A DNA stretch of 64,000 nt from an uncultured Corynebacterium sp. GTDB lineage: Bacteria; Actinomycetota; Actinomycetes; Mycobacteriales; Mycobacteriaceae. The position numbers and the translations under genes were made by a program. Within the stretch, counting starts at the first letter, position 1. Every line of letters starts with the position of its first letter. Of the stretch, positions 43,449 to 52,612 are shown in pieces. The DNA lies in contig CAMIPB010000004.1 of NCBI GenBank assembly GCA_946223355.1, positions 1 to 64,000 on the forward strand, in the 5' to 3' direction. The notes below the pieces were generated by a model that saw only the letters and a program-made list of their open reading frames with translations, ran no database searches and was not told the DNA's origin.

Positions 43449-44492
43449 CTAATTGCAACCCCGCTTTGAGAGCCATGCCGCGGCGGCTTTCTCAGCCTTG
43501 TCCGCTGGGAGGACTTCATCTGGTTGGATAGGATCCTCGGCGAAGACTTCACCGGTGCGAGCCTTGTCCTTGGCCATTGTGAGCATGAGCGCGGAGCCAT
43601 CTGGATAATCAATGACCATGTTCGCCGAAGCATACCCTGCGGTGGGCTGGCCAAAGCTGCGAGAATTATCCAGACCACGGAAGGCGAGCATGGTGGCCTC
43701 GCCGGAAGATGCCGTCTGCTCATCTACTAACACCGCGGTGGGGATGTTCACCTTGCCACCGAATGAAGTGACCGGGTTGCCGCCGCCGCGTACTGCATTG
43801 CCCTCCACGTACACAGGGGTGGTGGAGAAATTGCTCACGAACTCGAGCACGGGCCCGTCAGGAAGCAGAGGGGACAGGCCCGCCACCATGGGGCCCATGT
43901 CTCCGCCACCGTTACCGCGCAAGTCGACGATTGCACCGCATGCGCCAGCTTTGACTGCGCGGTCCAGGCCACCAGCGATGGCGTCGGCGTAGGCTTGCCC
44001 GTTGTCGTGTCGGCTAATTTCCGGCACGGTAGCAAAAGCGATGTTTCCGCGCTTATCGACGCCCGGTTGGCGCGGGGCATCCTGTTCGACACTGGGGGCC
44101 TTGGCTTCCTCGCTGGGAAGGAGCAGCTTGGAGTGTTTGCCACCGGCGGCACGTGCGACGTCGGCAAGCACAGGGTAGAGCTCTTCAGTGGTCTGAGCCT
44201 GAGCAATGGCATCTTTGGCCCGGGCCTTGGCCTCGGCGAACTCGGGGGAATCAGAATAGATGCCCATCTTTTCGGAGAAAGAGACCACCGCATTGCCATA
44301 GCGCTGCGGGGACTTGTTGCCCATGAACACTGGCTTGCCGGCCACAAGTGGTCCCCACGTCGGGCCGAGGAAATATACCGTGGCGGTCAGCGCCAGGATG
44401 ATGACGAGAACAGCCGTGCCGCAGCCGATGCCGAACTTTTTGCCGAGGCTACTTTTGGGTTTTGTGTTGCGCGCTGATGTCGGTGAGTTCAT
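43449..44492 (-). CDS. S41 family (tail-specific) peptidase
   Basis: An N-terminal anchor helix (GIGCGTAVLVIILALTATVY) places this 347-residue protease outside the membrane. The catalytic core shows AIVDLRGNGGGDMG, PTAVLVDEQTASSGEATMLA with the nucleophilic serine, and RSFGQPTAGYAS. No PDZ domain is evident before the core. It follows the FtsX-type ABC transporter genes on the same strand. Confidence 0.86.
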   Translation of the reverse strand: MNSPTSARNTKPKSSLGKKFGIGCGTAVLVIILALTATVYFLGPTWGPLVAGKPVFMGNKSPQRYGNAVVSFSEKMGIYSDSPEFAEAKARAKDAIAQAQTTEELYPVLADVARAAGGKHSKLLLPSEEAKAPSVEQDAPRQPGVDKRGNIAFATVPEISRHDNGQAYADAIAGGLDRAVKAGACGAIVDLRGNGGGDMGPMVAGLSPLLPDGPVLEFVSNFSTTPVYVEGNAVRGGGNPVTSFGGKVNIPTAVLVDEQTASSGEATMLAFRGLDNSRSFGQPTAGYASANMVIDYPDGSALMLTMAKDKARTGEVFAEDPIQPDEVLPADKAEKAAAAWLSKRGCN

Positions 44493-44493
44493 G

Positions 44494-45906
44494 TTAATCG
44501 TTCTTTCTTGATGCGCGGTTTAATACGCCTGCGCGCAGCGGTTCGGCGGCGAGGATGGCAAGAATTGTCACGGCCCAGCCGGCACCCAGGAACGTGCCGG
44601 CAGTGGCGAGGCGCACGGGGATATTCATGTCCCCGGCTTGGCCGAGCATGGCAAATCCGAGTGCGGCCCCTAAGAAGAAACCCACCAGGCTCACTAAGAC
44701 GATAGGTCCCATGATTTCGACTATGGCCACGCGGGAATGGAAAGAGCGTTTCACGCCAATGAGTTGGAGGGAGCGGGTGAGGTCAGCGTTTGCGTAAACC
44801 TCGCTGACCTGTCCCAGGAAAATAGAAACGCCGGTAATGATAAAGCCAAAAATGAGTGTGAGCAGCGCGCCGGTGGTGATATCGGCGAAGAGCATGCCGG
44901 TCTCGGGATCCTGCTTGAACATCTGCGACAAGTCATCATTGCCCATGGGAGAGATGACGATGTAGCCAGCAATGAAGCCAAAGAAGGCAATGGCGGAGCT
45001 GCGCTTCCATGCCTTGCGGGAATCCGTGGAAATGCGCCGTGCCGCTACGAAATGAGACGTTCCGGGAAGCAGAGCGGCGAGGCGGAAAGCGAACTGCAAA
45101 ACAAATGGCACAAAGATGCCGAGCATGATGATGTTGACGAAGATGAAGGCAGCGACGCCGATGATAGCGCCGAATTCGACACCAATGTTCATTGTGTTCA
45201 GCGCGATATAACTAGCCACGAAAACCGCAACGGCTACGGCCAGGCGCCACCACTTCAGCGCCTTGGGTATCTCACGCTTGGCCACACCAAGAGGAGAGAC
45301 GCGTACTCGTTGCATGCCAATGAACGCAGCGGTCAACGCCAACATCATGATGAGCGCGGCCACGGCGATATAGCCCCACCACGGGAGCAAGATCTCTTCG
45401 AGAGCAACAGGGGTGTTGATGAACTTTAAGCTGGTAAATACCGGGGCGACGAGCAAACTGATAGCAAAGCCGAGGACAATACCGATGATTGCTTGGAGGC
45501 CGGTTTCCAGCACCGTCATCCGGGTGATATCCCCGGAGGACAATCCCAGCAGGCGCAGCGCTGCTAATCGACGCTCGCGTCCTGATGCCCCCAAGACTGC
45601 TGCCTGCGCCGTGAGAGAAAAGAGTGCCGGGAAGATGAATGCGCACGCCACGATGGCCAACGCGAACCAGCTGCTCAAAAACGCGGCGTCCGTTATTCCT
45701 TCATGTTGGTAAATCTCTTTCGCGATACGCCCTTCCGGGTGACGCATGCGCTGGTAAAACATCCATGTTCCACCGGAGACCAAGAAAGCAATGCAGGAGG
45801 AAACGGTCAAGGAAAAGATAGCAAGGACACTGACAGTTCCCGTGCCGGTGCGAGTTTGCGCGGCCGCTTTTTGCAGGTCCCACACCAATAATGCCGTGTT
45901 TTTCAT
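44494..45906 (-). CDS. FtsX/MacB-type ABC transporter permease
   Basis: This 470-residue protein has about ten hydrophobic segments arranged as two FtsX-like halves (for example SGGTWMFYQRM region, LRLLGLSSGDITRMTVLETG, and LQLIGVKRSFHSRVAIVEIM). The second half has the RSLQLIGVKRSFHSR coupling loop seen in bacitracin-type and lipoprotein exporters. The overlap of four bases with the ATPase gene makes the pair one transporter. A two-component system is divergently placed 600 bases beyond. Confidence 0.85.
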   Translation of the reverse strand: MKNTALLVWDLQKAAAQTRTGTGTVSVLAIFSLTVSSCIAFLVSGGTWMFYQRMRHPEGRIAKEIYQHEGITDAAFLSSWFALAIVACAFIFPALFSLTAQAAVLGASGRERRLAALRLLGLSSGDITRMTVLETGLQAIIGIVLGFAISLLVAPVFTSLKFINTPVALEEILLPWWGYIAVAALIMMLALTAAFIGMQRVRVSPLGVAKREIPKALKWWRLAVAVAVFVASYIALNTMNIGVEFGAIIGVAAFIFVNIIMLGIFVPFVLQFAFRLAALLPGTSHFVAARRISTDSRKAWKRSSAIAFFGFIAGYIVISPMGNDDLSQMFKQDPETGMLFADITTGALLTLIFGFIITGVSIFLGQVSEVYANADLTRSLQLIGVKRSFHSRVAIVEIMGPIVLVSLVGFFLGAALGFAMLGQAGDMNIPVRLATAGTFLGAGWAVTILAILAAEPLRAGVLNRASRKND

Positions 45907-46613
45907 CGTGCATCACCCTGTGCTGCCTGCTGAGCACCGCCAAGGATGCGATCATCGTGGATGATGCCGTCACGGATTTCTACCCGGCGGTTCATCCAGT
46001 TAGCCACCTGGGCGTCATGGGTAACCATGACGAGTGTGGAACCAGTGTGTCCTACCAGCGATGTGAGCATTTGCATGACTTCGTGGCCGGTAGTTTGGTC
46101 GAGCGCGCCAGTCGGTTCGTCAGCAAAAATGATGGCTGGCTTGGTGGCGAGCGCTCGGGCGATAGCCACCCGTTGCGCCTGGCCGCCGGAAACCTGGGCG
46201 GGGCGTCGGGTAGCAATCTGGCCCAAGCCCAGCTGGTCCAACAGCTCCTGCGCATAGGCGTTTGCTTGAGAGCGCGAGGTCCCGTTGAGCATGGCCGGCA
46301 ATGCGATGTTTTCCAAGTTGGTCAGTTCCGGTAGCAGCTGGCCGTCTTGGAACACGAAACCAAAGTGCTTGAGACGCATGTGCGAGCGCTTCTTATCGGA
46401 CAAGTGGCTGATGTGCTGATCTCCAAAGGAGACCGTTCCGTGGTTCGGAGTGAGAACACCGGACATGCAGTGCAGCAACGTGGATTTACCGGAGCCAGAA
46501 GGACCCATGACAGCAACGGTTTCACCGGGGTTGATGGTCAAGGAAATACCGGACAGGACAGGGGAGCCACCGAAATCTTTGGTGACGTCATCGAGAACAA
46601 GTGAAGTAGTCAT
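45903..46613 (-). CDS. ABC transporter ATPase, LolD/MacB type
   Basis: The protein has about 236 residues. Walker A GPSGSGKS, Q-loop FQDGQLLPEL, signature VSGGQAQRVAIARALATKPA, Walker B IIFADEPTGALD and switch His VMVTHDAQVA are all intact. The ATG at 46613 has GGAG five bases upstream; an in-frame ATG nine bases earlier is an alternative. Partner of the FtsX-like permease downstream. Confidence 0.9.
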   Translation of the reverse strand: MTTSLVLDDVTKDFGGSPVLSGISLTINPGETVAVMGPSGSGKSTLLHCMSGVLTPNHGTVSFGDQHISHLSDKKRSHMRLKHFGFVFQDGQLLPELTNLENIALPAMLNGTSRSQANAYAQELLDQLGLGQIATRRPAQVSGGQAQRVAIARALATKPAIIFADEPTGALDQTTGHEVMQMLTSLVGHTGSTLVMVTHDAQVANWMNRRVEIRDGIIHDDRILGGAQQAAQGDAR

Positions 46614-46697
46614 GTTCTCCATTTCACTCGTTAACCAGCGGTTTTAAAATAGTGTCAGCGATGATATTTGAGGTAGTGCTAGCACTACCCTCCGTAC

Positions 46698-47216
46698 CTA
46701 AAAGCGTTTGACGAGGATGAAATGCCCGTCGCGCTCGCCTGCAGGTGAAAAACCAACATGCTGGTACAGCCGGTGTGCGCGCTCGTTGCTTCGTTCCACT
46801 GATAGGGAAATGCCTGGTGCACCGAGGGTGCGGGCGAGCTCAGTGGCGGCGTCGAGAAGCGCGGTACCGATGCCTTGGCCCTTGAAACGTGCCTCAACGG
46901 CGATGCAGAGTTCCGGGATGGATTCTTCCACGAAACCATAACCGTGATTGTCTTGCGTGCCCCACACAATCCACGTGCCTCCGGCGGGAACATTACCCCG
47001 CCATGCGATGAATCCGCCCTGGTCAGCCTTCCAATTTTCTACGTAGTAGATGAAATCATCATCGAAACAGTCCGGGAGATCCGCGTGCTCATCACCGAAG
47101 GTATCGGTTAAAAAATTCAGGCGAGCAACATAAGTGCGATCCGCCTCTGTAGTGGCGCGCAGAGTGAGTTCTGGAGAATCAATATCCTGAGATTGCTGGG
47201 AGTGAAGTTCAGACAT
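46698..47216 (-). CDS. GNAT family N-acetyltransferase
   Basis: In this 172-residue protein the acetyl-CoA site is visible as VEARFKGQGIGTALLDAATE followed by LSVERSNERAHRLYQHVGFS. The substrate is unknown. A TAAGAT -10 box (minus strand, 47223-47228) lies six bases before the ATG at 47216: a leaderless start. It is divergent from the kinase at 47248. Confidence 0.86.
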   Translation of the reverse strand: MSELHSQQSQDIDSPELTLRATTEADRTYVARLNFLTDTFGDEHADLPDCFDDDFIYYVENWKADQGGFIAWRGNVPAGGTWIVWGTQDNHGYGFVEESIPELCIAVEARFKGQGIGTALLDAATELARTLGAPGISLSVERSNERAHRLYQHVGFSPAGERDGHFILVKRF

Positions 47217-47247
47217 GACCACATCTTAACGCGGGTTATGCTGGGAG

Positions 47248-48015
47248 GTGATGAGCAGAAAAACATGGTGGCGCCCACGACTTCGCAACAATAGCGATGG
47301 ATACAACCCAGCGACAAGGCAAAGGCCCGTTTCTCGGGAGCAAGAGCAAGCCCGAAAGATTGCGGAGCTTACTGCATCGCGCCGGGCTATCGCCGACGCG
47401 TATGAAATTGAGCGCCAGCGCATCGAAAGAAACTTACATGACGGTACGCAACAATATCTCGTGGCCGCCGCCATAAAGTTGGGGGAAGCCTCGCTCGATG
47501 CGGAAGGAACAGTTGCTGAACTAATCGATGCCGCCAAGCGTGATGTTGATGCTGGACTTCAAGCATTGCGCACCACGGTGCGTGGCGTGCACCCACAAGT
47601 GCTGACAGATCGTGGATTGGTTGCAGCAGTGCGCGATGTAGCGGCCACCTATGGCCCACACGTGGTCGTGCATGCCCTACACCCGCTGCCGGAGTTGTCC
47701 CCGAGTGTTTTGGCCGCGGGCTATTTCTTCGTTGCAGAAGCACTGACGAACGCCGCAAAATACGCGCCGGGTGCGGGCGTGAGCGTGTTGTTAGCAGCCG
47801 ATAATGACCTGCGCATAACGGTGCTTGATGAAGGGCCGGGTGGAGCGCGAATTCAGCCCGGTGGAGGCCTAGATGGCATGCGCTCCCGACTGGGTGGTTT
47901 TGGAGGAACGATGGAACTCAACTCACCACCAGGCGGCCCAACGCGGCTGGCAGGAACCATCCCGCTGCTACTAGATAGGGGTCAAACTGCGATCCCTACG
48001 GAAGGACAAAACTAA
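47248..48015 (+). CDS. Soluble sensor histidine kinase (HisKA_3)
   Basis: This 255-residue protein has no transmembrane segment. A basic N-terminus leads into the phosphoacceptor helix ERQRIERNLHDGTQQYLV (His64) and an HATPase_c domain (FFVAEALTNAAKYAP, VLDEGPGG, GGLDGMRSRLGGFGG). Most relatives carry an N-terminal membrane sensor, so this one may sense through another protein such as the ABC permease nearby. TATGCT (47237-47242) five bases before the GTG suggests a leaderless start; the next codon ATG is an alternative. Confidence 0.82.
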   Translation: MMSRKTWWRPRLRNNSDGYNPATRQRPVSREQEQARKIAELTASRRAIADAYEIERQRIERNLHDGTQQYLVAAAIKLGEASLDAEGTVAELIDAAKRDVDAGLQALRTTVRGVHPQVLTDRGLVAAVRDVAATYGPHVVVHALHPLPELSPSVLAAGYFFVAEALTNAAKYAPGAGVSVLLAADNDLRITVLDEGPGGARIQPGGGLDGMRSRLGGFGGTMELNSPPGGPTRLAGTIPLLLDRGQTAIPTEGQN

Positions 48016-48018
48016 ATC

Positions 48019-48684
48019 ATGCGCATTGTGATTGCTGATGATTCTGCGCTGCTGCGTGAAGGCGTCGCAGGGCTACTGGAACGCCGCGGACATGACATCG
48101 TAGGTTTTGCAGAAAACGCTCCGCAGGTTCACGAGCTCATCGATGAATTAGGAAGCTCAGGGGCGCTTCCCGACGTCCTCATCACAGACGTGCGCATGCC
48201 ACCACGCATGAGCGATGACGGGCTTAAAACAGCGGTAGCTCTGCGGGAAAAATACCCGCATTTAGCGGTAATGGTGCTATCGCAATATGTCGCGCCCGCG
48301 TATGCGGTTGAGTTGTTTCAAGGCTCGACTTCAGGAACAGGGTACCTGCTAAAAGACCGTGTTTCTGAGGTGAAAGACTTCCTGCAATCGCTCGATATGG
48401 TGGCTGGCGGTGGCACCGTGATTGACCCAGACGTGGCACGAGCTCTCATGTCCACCGGGCGCAGTGGGCTTGCAGAACTAACTCCTCGTGAAAGAGAGGT
48501 GCTCGAATTGATGTCCCGCGGAAAGTCCAACCGGGACATCGCGGGTGAGCTGGTGTTGTCGCACGCGGCCGTCGCCAAGCACGTGTCTAATATCTTCTCC
48601 AAGCTGCGCCTTGATCCAGCTGAGGAAAACCGCCGCGTTAAAGCAATCTTGGAGTATCTGTCCGCACAACCCGGGTGGAACTAA
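48019..48684 (+). CDS. NarL/LuxR-type response regulator
   Basis: This 221-residue protein has receiver Asp57 in VLITDVRMPPRMSDDG; the C-terminal LuxR domain reads LTPREREVLELMSRGKSNRD to AVAKHVSNIFSKLRLDP. It follows the kinase by three bases. With the divergent exporter genes 44494-46613 it probably forms a sensing/export unit. Confidence 0.9.
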   Translation: MRIVIADDSALLREGVAGLLERRGHDIVGFAENAPQVHELIDELGSSGALPDVLITDVRMPPRMSDDGLKTAVALREKYPHLAVMVLSQYVAPAYAVELFQGSTSGTGYLLKDRVSEVKDFLQSLDMVAGGGTVIDPDVARALMSTGRSGLAELTPREREVLELMSRGKSNRDIAGELVLSHAAVAKHVSNIFSKLRLDPAEENRRVKAILEYLSAQPGWN

Positions 48685-49721
48685 AGCTGTTTTAAAACGG
48701 TGCGCACGATGACGCGCACGCGCTTATCCGTGGGCATGTCCTCGTGCAGCACCACGGCCAGGCGGTCAAAATCCTGCACATAGATGTTGCGCACAGTGCC
48801 ATCAGGAACGTCGCGGGAATCCAGAAAACAGGATTCCGGGGGCCGGATCACCGTATCGGATTTAGTGGCAATGCAGGTGTAGGTCACCCCGTCTTCAAGA
48901 TCTCCATTTTTATTAATGGATTCAATGAGTGGATGCCCTGCTAGTTGTTGTTCTCCGGCAGGGCCAAACCAGGAAGAGATCACTGAATGCATGATAAGTT
49001 CTGCCCGTTTCGTGGCCACTAGCGGGGATATTATGCCGCCGGCAGTAGTGCCGTGATTGGGTGATCCGAGGCAAACAAGGTGGCGAACCTTGCGCGCGCC
49101 GTCGAGGTGCCGCATCCAATAACGCGCCAACAATCCACCCTGCGAATGGCCAATAATGATGACCTTCGAAGCGCCCGTAATGGTCAAAACTGCGTCAATA
49201 TAGGCGCCTATTTGCTTAGCTGAAGTGGGGATAAGTCCCGTGGCGCGCGTGCCATAGTCAGGGGCGAATACAGCCCAACCGTCCTCACGCAACTCGGTAC
49301 CCAAGTATTGCCACATTCCTTTTGTGTCGCACGTTCCATGCAACAAAATGACAGGCCATGGCCGTTTGGGGCAGGGACGGGTGGTCCAGTCATCTTCAAA
49401 GACTCCCCGGGGCTTTAGCCGAGCACCCAGTGGCAATGAAGAAACCGTTGGAACATTGGCTTCAGGGTCTTGGTCGATGAACTCTGTGTTGGGTTTGGTA
49501 CCGCGCAGCATTGAGGCGATTTCGTTTGCAACTTCCTCACGCAGCTGATTGCTTTGTGCGTGTGCAGTAGCAAGATCCTCCAGTGTGTTGCCGGGATCAG
49601 TAATGTCATCGACTGCCCGGTCGGAGTACTCAGACTTCGTTACGGCAGAGCTAGGTGGCCAAAAGCGTGAAAGCTGTTCCGCAATAATCGCACGAAGTTC
49701 GGCGCGTGAATCTCCAGCCAT
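48681..49721 (-). CDS. Alpha/beta hydrolase, lipase/esterase type
   Basis: In this 346-residue protein the fold marks are WPVILLHGTCDTKGMWQYLG (oxyanion strand) and VIIIGHSQGGLLARYW with the nucleophile serine in GHSQG, typical of EstA/triacylglycerol lipase relatives. About 115 residues of helical sequence precede the hydrolase domain. No signal peptide is visible, so a cytoplasmic or non-classically exported enzyme is likely. Its end overlaps the response regulator gene by four bases, tail to tail. Confidence 0.82.
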   Translation of the reverse strand: MAGDSRAELRAIIAEQLSRFWPPSSAVTKSEYSDRAVDDITDPGNTLEDLATAHAQSNQLREEVANEIASMLRGTKPNTEFIDQDPEANVPTVSSLPLGARLKPRGVFEDDWTTRPCPKRPWPVILLHGTCDTKGMWQYLGTELREDGWAVFAPDYGTRATGLIPTSAKQIGAYIDAVLTITGASKVIIIGHSQGGLLARYWMRHLDGARKVRHLVCLGSPNHGTTAGGIISPLVATKRAELIMHSVISSWFGPAGEQQLAGHPLIESINKNGDLEDGVTYTCIATKSDTVIRPPESCFLDSRDVPDGTVRNIYVQDFDRLAVVLHEDMPTDKRVRVIVRTVLKQL

Positions 49722-49785
49722 AGGATTCAGGATACCCCTTAACCTAGAACCTGCAGGGAGGTACTTTCGGCGCTAGTGTGGACTC

Positions 49786-51255
49786 ATGCAACGGGATATG
49801 GGACAAAACTTTGCTCAAGGCACCGCCCAGAACACGACGGCTCTGGAGAAGATGGCCACAGTCGACGAGGCGATCACCACTCTGACCAGACTCTATGAGC
49901 AATCCTGCGATTTGGCGCGCAACGTTTTGGAAAGCGAAGACTACGAAGCATACGCGGACGTGGTGTACCCGAAGCTCGTAGTGGAAGTGAAAGAATGGCA
50001 GCCCATTGACCGCTCAGAACCATTTGGATACGTTGATGAAGCCGGGCGCTATAGTGCGGTGTTGAGCAAACCAGGGCTTGTGCAAGGCTACTTGGAAGAA
50101 CAGCTCAACAGGCTGACCAGCAACTATCCTTGTGAACTATGGGTAGGGCCATCTACACAACGCATCCCGCCCGAATACATCACCGGTACCGGCCGGATTT
50201 CTGAGGCACGACGCGCAGGCGACAAAGCAGCGTTGATCCCGCGGCCAACCTTAGATGATGTTGATGATGCAATTATTGATGGAGTGTGGGAGGCATTTCA
50301 CGGCGAGGAAAAACCACTCAATCATTTTGGGCCACAGCGCTTTGATATCGCGTGTGCGAGGATTCAGCACTACACCGGCATCGAAGTAGACACGGTACAA
50401 AAATACATTCTGTTCACGAACTACGCGATGCACACCAGCGAATTTGTAAAATTTGGCATCCGGCAGCTCGCTGATGATGATTCACGATACGTAAGTCTCG
50501 TATTACCTAACGGGCAAAAGATTGGAGCGCATGACGCTGTCGATGCAGATATTGATGAGTTGACGTTAACGTCCCGGTTCCAGATGCCACGCTTCGATCT
50601 GGTGACCGCGGATGGGGACGGCATCACGATGATTAACATTGGTGTGGGGCCGTCGAATGCAAAGACCATTACTGACTGCCTCGCGGTATTGCGCCCGGAG
50701 GCCTGGATCATGATTGGTCACTGCGCAGGAATGGATGGACGTATGCGCATTGGTGATCTCATTCTGGGCAACGCGTACCAGCGCCGGGACCACATTTTGA
50801 ACCATGACATTGCACCGGAAATCCCAATCCCAGCTGTTCCGGAGGTGCAGCGCATGCTGGAAGCTTCCGTCAACGAGGTCTACGGCGGCGATAATTCCCT
50901 GATGCGCACCGGTACTGTGCTGTCCACAGATAACCGGAACTGGGAATGGCATAGCCAACGTGAATTGTGGGAATGGCTGCGTGGTTCCACTGCGGTGGCC
51001 GTGGATATGGAATCGTGCGCGTTGGCAGCCAACGGCTATCGCTACAGGGTTCCATACGGAACCCTGCTGTCCGTCTCAGATCTGCCTCTGCACGCGGTTC
51101 CCAAGCTGCCAGCACAAGCACAGGCGTTTTATTCGAACTCTAAAGAGGCGCACGTCATGTGTGCTGTGCGCGCCGTGGAGCAGCTCGCGAGCAATCCGCA
51201 ACGCCTGCGTACGCGCAAACTGCGACGTGCGATCGGCGAAGTTCCGTTCCGTTAA
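49786..51255 (+). CDS. amn: AMP nucleosidase
   Basis: The 489-residue protein has the N-terminal AMNp_N regulatory domain (SVDEAI-like TVDEAITTLTRLYEQS, RYSAVLSKPGLVQGYLEEQL) and a C-terminal nucleoside-phosphorylase-like catalytic domain (MINIGVGPSNAKTITDCLAV, IMIGHCAGMDGRMRIGDLIL, AVDMESCALAANGYRYRVPY). It hydrolyses AMP to adenine and ribose 5-phosphate in purine salvage. A TAGTGT -10 box (49774-49779) lies six bases upstream of the ATG: leaderless. Confidence 0.92.
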   Translation: MQRDMGQNFAQGTAQNTTALEKMATVDEAITTLTRLYEQSCDLARNVLESEDYEAYADVVYPKLVVEVKEWQPIDRSEPFGYVDEAGRYSAVLSKPGLVQGYLEEQLNRLTSNYPCELWVGPSTQRIPPEYITGTGRISEARRAGDKAALIPRPTLDDVDDAIIDGVWEAFHGEEKPLNHFGPQRFDIACARIQHYTGIEVDTVQKYILFTNYAMHTSEFVKFGIRQLADDDSRYVSLVLPNGQKIGAHDAVDADIDELTLTSRFQMPRFDLVTADGDGITMINIGVGPSNAKTITDCLAVLRPEAWIMIGHCAGMDGRMRIGDLILGNAYQRRDHILNHDIAPEIPIPAVPEVQRMLEASVNEVYGGDNSLMRTGTVLSTDNRNWEWHSQRELWEWLRGSTAVAVDMESCALAANGYRYRVPYGTLLSVSDLPLHAVPKLPAQAQAFYSNSKEAHVMCAVRAVEQLASNPQRLRTRKLRRAIGEVPFR

Positions 51256-51291
51256 CGAAAGTGTCTTCTCGCTAGCGGAAGTGTCATTCCT

Positions 51292-52422
51292 CTAGCGCAG
51301 GGACTTGGCTAATTCCAAAGGAAGGCGCAGTACAAGATCCAGTGCGGTGGCTCGGGTTATTGCGCGAACGATCTCAGAGTGGTTTGGGATCATACGAAGG
51401 TGTGGTGCTGGTACACCTGCGTCATGTGCAGCCTTGCGGACAGTGGAGGAGAAAATCTTAGGGGCACGAGAGTCCTCGGCGAAGGCTGAACCGGCAATCA
51501 CCACCGTTTCAGGTGAGTGCTGTTGAACGAGAGCGATACATAATTGGCCAAGTAATCGCGCGCGGTCATCCAAAATGGCGCGGACCTCCGGGTTGCTTTC
51601 TGCGGTTTTAATGGCCTCGGCCAGGGATGAGGCGGCGTGGCCATGGGCGTCGAGAAGCTTTAGCGTTGCAGAAGTAGTAAGTGCAATCTCCGGGCGAGTT
51701 GAGCCAGGGGTTGCGGCCGGAAGCGGGGAAATCTGACGCACACTGTGGACATCTGACAGGGCGGCGCCGACGGAATCGTCTGCAAAAAGGGTCAGGGTTG
51801 GGGCAGGCTGGATATTCTTGGCAGCTTGGGTTTCTGAGCCCACAATGGCAGGGATTGCTGAGGCGACTACTACAGGTACGGAAAAGTGATAGCGCAGGCG
51901 AGAGGCGATATCTGCGTTGTCCCAGCCGAGGTTCGGGGCAGTGACTACGCCTGAACTATCAACCGTGCCCGAGGTTGTGACGCCGACAGAGACAAGGCGA
52001 CGATTCAGACCAGTGGTGATGCGGTTGAGTGCTGCTGCAAGGTGCTCACTGAAGTCCAACTCAGTCATTGTGGCAATCGGGATGGATGTTTCTGCGGTGC
52101 GAAGTGCGCGCCCGGAAGTGTCATAAATCCCGATGACAGTGGTGGTGGTGCCTACCGCGATTCCGGCGTGAGCCCATCCTGTCTGCGCTAACTCGACGGG
52201 AACAGTGGGGCGTCCACGTCCCTTGGCGTGAGTGAGATCCGGGCGTTCGGCGACAAGGCCGGCTTCTATGAGTGCAGCAACAGCGCGGGTAATGGTGGGC
52301 TGGGAGAGTCCAGTTTGCTCGATGAGTTCCGCGCGGGTTATGACAGGGTTAAGGCGGATCAGGTGCAGACATTTGGCAGCCGGGGTCTGCGGATGGGTAA
52401 AAGGTGTGCCGTGCGGAAACAT
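51292..52422 (-). CDS. ROK family transcriptional regulator
   Basis: The N-terminal winged helix of this 376-residue protein (AAKCLHLIRLNPVITRAELI, GLSQPTITRAVAALIEAGLV) precedes a ROK domain (VSVGVTTSGTVDSSGVVTAP, NLGWDNADIASRL). The sugar-kinase DGT/zinc motifs are degenerate, and the usual DN-T catalytic residues and CxCGxxGC zinc site are missing, so it is a regulator, not a kinase. TAGAAT (minus, 52429-52434) lies six bases before the ATG: leaderless. Twin operators lie just beyond. Confidence 0.87.
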   Translation of the reverse strand: MFPHGTPFTHPQTPAAKCLHLIRLNPVITRAELIEQTGLSQPTITRAVAALIEAGLVAERPDLTHAKGRGRPTVPVELAQTGWAHAGIAVGTTTTVIGIYDTSGRALRTAETSIPIATMTELDFSEHLAAALNRITTGLNRRLVSVGVTTSGTVDSSGVVTAPNLGWDNADIASRLRYHFSVPVVVASAIPAIVGSETQAAKNIQPAPTLTLFADDSVGAALSDVHSVRQISPLPAATPGSTRPEIALTTSATLKLLDAHGHAASSLAEAIKTAESNPEVRAILDDRARLLGQLCIALVQQHSPETVVIAGSAFAEDSRAPKIFSSTVRKAAHDAGVPAPHLRMIPNHSEIVRAITRATALDLVLRLPLELAKSLR

Positions 52423-52442
52423 GCAAATATTCTAAACCTTAA

Positions 52443-52492
52443 TAGACTGCATTGTCTAATAGGGGGCTGGTCGCGTTAGACAATGATGTCTA
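52443..52492. promoter_or_regulatory. Twin operators of the ROK regulator
   Basis: TAGACTGCATTGTCTA (52443-52458) and TAGACAATGATGTCTA (52477-52492) are imperfect palindromes with the common arms TAGAC/GTCTA. The reverse complement of the first matches the second at 14 of 16 positions. Their centres are 34 bases apart, about three helical turns. The first covers the likely -35 region of the ROK gene. Confidence 0.7.
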
Positions 52493-52612
52493 TGAAATGG
52501 GCTACTGAGGCGGAAAAGTGTGAGGAATGGGTGCGGCTTGTTGTCGATCCGTTGCGGCTAAAACTTCGTTCAGGTTCACATTCATTGCCTAGAACAGATA
52601 GACTCCCAAACC

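Noticed and set aside
48681..48684. Four-base tail-to-tail overlap of regulator and lipase genes as a sign of mis-annotation
   Set aside because: Both proteins end at normal family positions; short convergent overlaps are common.
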